A DNA stretch of 9,742 nt from Chloroflexia bacterium (GTDB taxonomy: Bacteria > Chloroflexota > Chloroflexia > QHBQ01 > JADMIH01), in assembly GCA_025927935.1 (NCBI GenBank), contig JAICKM010000208.1, forward strand, positions 1 to 9,742. Reading direction: 5' to 3'. Made by a program: the position numbers and the translations under genes. This document shows, one piece after another, positions 6,874-9,742 of the stretch. The notes under the pieces were generated by a model that saw only the letters and a program-made list of their open reading frames with translations, was not told the origin of the DNA and did no database searches. How positions within the stretch are numbered: the stretch's first letter is position 1; every line of letters begins with the position of its first letter.

Positions 6874-8022
6874 TTGCGCGAAGAGCTAATCTATTACCCG
6901 CCCGACTTCAGCGCGACCGTGCTGGAGGAAGCGCCGGGGGTGACGACCGAGGCCGCGGCGGCGGACGGCGTGGTGCCGCGGACCTTTTACGCGACGACGA
7001 ACTATCCCACGTATGTCAAGCACGCGGGCGCGTGGCGGCTGGTGAAGCGCCAGCGCATGGACGCCGCCATCGTGCAGAACCCGGAGACGGGCGAGTTCGA
7101 GTGTACCGAGATGCGCAAGGTGCGCGCCGGGCAGCCGGTGATTGTCGGCAGCGCCGAGGACGGCGGCACCGGCGTGCTGGTGCACAGCAACGGCTTCCAG
7201 CCAGTGAGCGGGGTGGCGGCCGCCGCGGATGCTTTCGGCTTCATGTCCACCGGGCCGTCACGCGAGCGCCCGCTCAACTACCGGCGCATTGCCCAGGTGA
7301 TCGCCAACCACAAGAACCCGAACGGCCACACGATCTGGGTGCTCGGCCCCGCCGTGGTCCATTCGGGCTCGCGCGAGGCTATGTCCTGGCTGATCGACCA
7401 CGGCTATGTCGCCACCATCTTCGCCGGGAACGCGCTGGCGACACATGACATCGAGTACGCGCTGTACGGCACAGCGCTGGGCATGGACCGCGAAGGCCAG
7501 GCCATCGCCGGGGGCCACCGGCACCATATGGACGCGATCAACGCCGTGCGCGGGACCGGGTCGATTGCCGCCGCCGTCGAGGCGGGGCTGATCAAGAACG
7601 GCATCATGTACAGCGCCACCAGGAACGGCATCCCGTTCGTGCTGGCCGGGTCGATCCGCGACGACGGGCCGCTGCCCGAAGTGCTGACCGATGCCCTGGA
7701 CGCGCAAGACGCCATGCGCGGCTACACGCAGCAGGCCACGCTCGTGGTCATGCTGGCGACGATGCTGCACTCCATCGCCACGGGCAACATGATGCCAACC
7801 TTCGTGGAGAAGGGCGGCACGCTGCACCCGGTGTACACGGTCGCGGTCGATGCCGCCGAGATGGTGATCAGCAAGCTGATCGACCGGGGCACGCACCAGG
7901 CTTTCGGCATCGTGCGCAACGCCGATGACTTCCTCGTCCGTATCGTCCAGGAACTACAGAAATTGGAGGCCGAGCATGAGCGCGATCACGCTCCAGGCGC
8001 TGCTGAGCCGCCTGCCCGCTAG
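6874..8022 (+). CDS. Archaeal-type ornithine cyclodeaminase (LOR/SDH domain, TIGR00300-like)
   Basis: The 382-residue product resembles the LOR/SDH-type family first assigned in methanogens as a NAD-dependent ornithine cyclodeaminase, which turns L-ornithine into L-proline and ammonia. The same domain forms the C-terminal half of cyanobacterial arginine dihydrolase AgrE/ArgZ. Diagnostic stretches are GSAEDGGTGVLVHSNGF, HTIWVLGPAVVHSGSREAM, IFAGNALATHDIEYALYGTALG, GHRHHMDAINAVRGTGSI, VLAGSIRDDGPLPEV (256-270) and LATMLHSIATGNMMP (up to about 308). It is unrelated in sequence to the mu-crystallin type cyclodeaminases. The arginine dihydrolase domain is absent, so it stands alone. Translation starts at TTG. 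The last 15 codons overlap the start of murE, implying coupled translation. No promoter is evident in the repeat-filled spacer upstream. The family assignment is good; ornithine as the real substrate is inferred from the family. Confidence 0.82.
   Translation: MREELIYYPPDFSATVLEEAPGVTTEAAAADGVVPRTFYATTNYPTYVKHAGAWRLVKRQRMDAAIVQNPETGEFECTEMRKVRAGQPVIVGSAEDGGTGVLVHSNGFQPVSGVAAAADAFGFMSTGPSRERPLNYRRIAQVIANHKNPNGHTIWVLGPAVVHSGSREAMSWLIDHGYVATIFAGNALATHDIEYALYGTALGMDREGQAIAGGHRHHMDAINAVRGTGSIAAAVEAGLIKNGIMYSATRNGIPFVLAGSIRDDGPLPEVLTDALDAQDAMRGYTQQATLVVMLATMLHSIATGNMMPTFVEKGGTLHPVYTVAVDAAEMVISKLIDRGTHQAFGIVRNADDFLVRIVQELQKLEAEHERDHAPGAAEPPAR
7965..7969 (+). promoter_or_regulatory. Ribosome binding site for murE inside the upstream gene
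   Basis: GGAGG lies six bases before ATG 7976, within the coding sequence of the cyclodeaminase. It supports ATG 7976 over the in-frame extension to 7925, which lacks such a site and adds a Ser-rich stretch unlike MurE. Confidence 0.75.
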
Positions 8023-9544
8023 CTGGGGCGACGTGCGGCAGGCCGGGGCGGATCCGGCTGCGATCACCGTCACCGGGGTGGCCGAGGACTCGCGGCGGGT
8101 GCAGGCGGGCACGCTCTTCCTGGCGCGCAAGGGCCGCGGCACCGACGGCCATCGCTATATCCCGCAGGCGCTGGCCGCCGGAGCGACCGCCGTGGCCGGG
8201 GAACTGCCGCTCGCGGAGCTACCCGCCCCGCTGCCGCCGGAGGTGCCCTACTTGCAGGTGGCGGAGGGGCGCACCGCCTTCGCCCTGCTGTCGGCGGCGT
8301 TCTACGACTTCCCCAGCCGCAAAATGACCATCGTGGGTGTGACGGGCACCGACGGCAAGACGACGACCAGCACCTTCGTGCACAGCATCCTGACCGCCGC
8401 GGGCATGCGTACCGGCCTGATCACCACCATCTCGGCGCTGATCGGGGAGGACGCACTGGATACCGGCTTCCACGTGACCACGCCCGAAGCGTTCGACCTG
8501 CAAGGCTACCTGGCCCAGATGCTGGACGCGGGTTGCACCGCCGCCGTGGTCGAGACGACCTCGCACGGCCTGGATCAGGCGCGCGTGGCCTATGTGGACT
8601 ACGACGTATCGGTCGTGACCAACGTCACCCATGAACACCTGGACTGGCACGGCTCGTGGGAGAACTACATGGCGGCCAAGGCGCGGCTGTTCGACGCGCT
8701 GGGCACGACGGCGCGCAAGCCGGGCGTCGCCAAGACCGCGGTGCTGAACCAAGACGACCGCTCCTATGCATACCTGCAAGATAAGCCCGCGGACCGGGTG
8801 TTCACCTACTCGTTAGGCGAGGTGGGATCGGCCACCTGCACGGCAAGTGACATCCAGGTGGCACGCGAGGGGACACGTTTCACCCTGCACACGCCGGAGG
8901 GCACGGTGCCGGTGCAACTCCACCTGCTGGGGCGCTATAACGTCGCCAACGCGCTGGCCGCCGCCGCCGCCGGGCTGGCCTGCGGGGCATCCCTGGAGGC
9001 CATCGCCGCCGGGTTGGGCGCGGTAGAGCGGGTGAAGGGGCGCATGGAGTGGGTGCATAGCGGCGAGTTCGACGTGGTGGTGGACTTCGCGCATACGCCC
9101 AACGCGCTCGAAGAGACCTTGCGCCTGGCCCACGCGCTGGTGCCGCCAGGCGGGCGGGTGATCGCCGTGTTCGGCTCGGCGGGGTTGCGCGATGTCGCCA
9201 AGCGCCGGCTGATGGGCGACGTGGCGGGCCGCCTCGCCGATGTGACCGTGGTGACGGCGGAGGACCCGCGCACGGAGGATGTGGAGGCGATCAACGCCGA
9301 GATCGCGGCGGGCATCGCGGCGCATGGGCGCGCGGAAGGCCGCGACTTCGTATGTGTGGCCGACCGGGCCGCGGCTATTGCCCGCGCCGTGGAGATGGCC
9401 CGACCCGGCGACCTGGTGGTAACGTGCGGCAAAGCGCACGAGCAGTCGATGTGCTACGGCACCGACGAGACGCCCTGGGACGAGTTCGCCGCGGCGCGGG
9501 CCGCGCTGGCCGCGCGGGGCCTGGCCCCTGCCGGTCCAGAGTAA
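7976..9544 (+). CDS. murE: MurE-type UDP-N-acetylmuramoyl-tripeptide synthetase (third-residue-adding Mur ligase)
   Basis: This 522-residue protein has complete Mur ligase architecture. The N-terminal UDP-binding domain includes VAEDSRRVQAGTLFLARKG. The ATP-binding central domain has GTDGKTTT (124-131), TTSHGLDQAR, THEHLDWHGSWENY and the carbamylated-lysine position K235 in MAAKARLF. The C-terminal domain has DFAHTPNALEETLR and FGSAGLRDVAKRRLMG. It should add the third amino acid to UDP-MurNAc-L-Ala-D-Glu in the cytoplasm during peptidoglycan synthesis. The specificity motif reads EDPR (429-432) instead of DNPR of meso-diaminopimelate enzymes, and GKAHE (485-489) replaces the usual GKGHE. The Arg is kept, unlike the DNPA-type motif of lysine enzymes. 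The added residue could be ornithine, lysine or diaminopimelate. Its start overlaps the cyclodeaminase gene by 47 bases. No murF, mraY or other cell-wall genes are beside it, so it could be a second, specialised MurE-like ligase. Confidence 0.9.
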   Translation: MSAITLQALLSRLPASWGDVRQAGADPAAITVTGVAEDSRRVQAGTLFLARKGRGTDGHRYIPQALAAGATAVAGELPLAELPAPLPPEVPYLQVAEGRTAFALLSAAFYDFPSRKMTIVGVTGTDGKTTTSTFVHSILTAAGMRTGLITTISALIGEDALDTGFHVTTPEAFDLQGYLAQMLDAGCTAAVVETTSHGLDQARVAYVDYDVSVVTNVTHEHLDWHGSWENYMAAKARLFDALGTTARKPGVAKTAVLNQDDRSYAYLQDKPADRVFTYSLGEVGSATCTASDIQVAREGTRFTLHTPEGTVPVQLHLLGRYNVANALAAAAAGLACGASLEAIAAGLGAVERVKGRMEWVHSGEFDVVVDFAHTPNALEETLRLAHALVPPGGRVIAVFGSAGLRDVAKRRLMGDVAGRLADVTVVTAEDPRTEDVEAINAEIAAGIAAHGRAEGRDFVCVADRAAAIARAVEMARPGDLVVTCGKAHEQSMCYGTDETPWDEFAAARAALAARGLAPAGPE

Positions 9545-9620
9545 CTCCACCTTGTGGGACACAATTCTATAGTGGTCCGTTTTCAATCCGTCTGAACGAC
9601 CCTGTAGGAGGTCTCACAAC

Positions 9621-9742
9621 ATGAACCCGCGAGGCATGGGTACCGCCCTTGCCGTCCTTGGATTGATCTTCCTGGTCGCGTGCGATGCCGGCCCCGGTGC
9701 GCCGGCATCGCCCACCGCGATCCTCCCGACGGCAACATCCCA
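9621..9742 (+). CDS. N-terminal part of a secreted lipoprotein (3' end outside the window)
   Basis: ATG 9621 follows AGGAGG (9606-9611) by nine bases and stays open to the window edge, giving 40 complete codons. The start MNPRGMG is followed by a hydrophobic core, TALAVLGLIFLVA (8-20), and lipobox LVAC (18-21), so C21 is the predicted lipid-modified residue after signal peptidase II cleavage. The mature part begins DAGPGAPASPTAILPTATS, a Pro/Ala/Thr/Ser-rich linker common at the N-terminus of surface lipoproteins such as solute-binding proteins. The domain that would reveal its role lies beyond the window. It is 76 bases after the murE stop, so it may be a separate transcription unit, although only a lone -10-like TATAGT (9568-9573) was seen upstream. 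Confidence 0.75.
   Translation, partial: MNPRGMGTALAVLGLIFLVACDAGPGAPASPTAILPTATS

Noticed and set aside
9508..9520. GGGGCC-TG-GCCCC palindrome near the murE end as a terminator
   Set aside because: It lies inside the murE coding sequence, has a 2-base loop and is not followed by T residues.
9552..9573. TTGTGG and TATAGT as a promoter for the lipoprotein
   Set aside because: The spacer is only 10 bases, too short for a sigma-70 promoter. The TATAGT alone is weak support.

Overview
This is a GC-rich (by eye well over 60 %), gene-dense bacterial segment. All recognisable genes lie on the + strand. The gene content suggests a Chloroflexota-like (green non-sulfur) bacterium: a luciferase-like flavin oxidoreductase, a histidine-utilisation pair, an archaeal-type ornithine cyclodeaminase, a MurE with a non-DNPR specificity motif, and a REP-like intergenic repeat. 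This placement is inference from gene content, not from a marker gene.

Layout. (1) 3-251 is the 3' end of an unrecognised membrane protein, followed by a strong hairpin at 259-290. (2) 348-1232 encodes an LLM-class flavin-dependent oxidoreductase. (3) A near-consensus sigma-70 promoter at 1338-1366 drives a family 2 glycosyltransferase that starts at GTG 1475. (4) 2408-4075 is hutH (histidine ammonia-lyase), with an inverted repeat in its leader. (5) 4076-4834 is a compact AbrB/PIN toxin-antitoxin cassette with its own promoter and palindromic operator, lodged between the two hut genes. (6) 4899-6614 is hutU (urocanate hydratase). (7) 6615-6873 is a non-coding, repeat-rich spacer: a REP-like hairpin bracketed by oppositely oriented heptamer repeats. 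(8) 6874-8022 is an archaeal-type (LOR/SDH, TIGR00300-like) ornithine cyclodeaminase with a TTG start. (9) 7976-9544 is a MurE-type UDP-MurNAc-tripeptide ligase whose start lies 47 bases inside the previous gene. (10) 9621 to the window end is the signal peptide and start of a lipoprotein.

How the genes work together. HutH and HutU carry out the first two steps from histidine to imidazolone propionate; the later steps (HutI, and HutG or HutF) are not in the window. The ornithine cyclodeaminase and MurE are translationally linked by overlap. Some Chloroflexota are known to use L-ornithine as the third residue of peptidoglycan, so pairing an ornithine-consuming enzyme with a MurE that carries EDPR instead of DNPR is the most thought-provoking arrangement here. 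The other notable points are a Gln at the usual selectivity His of HutH, and the toxin-antitoxin cassette that splits hutH from hutU. I did not find a clearly new defence or mobile system.
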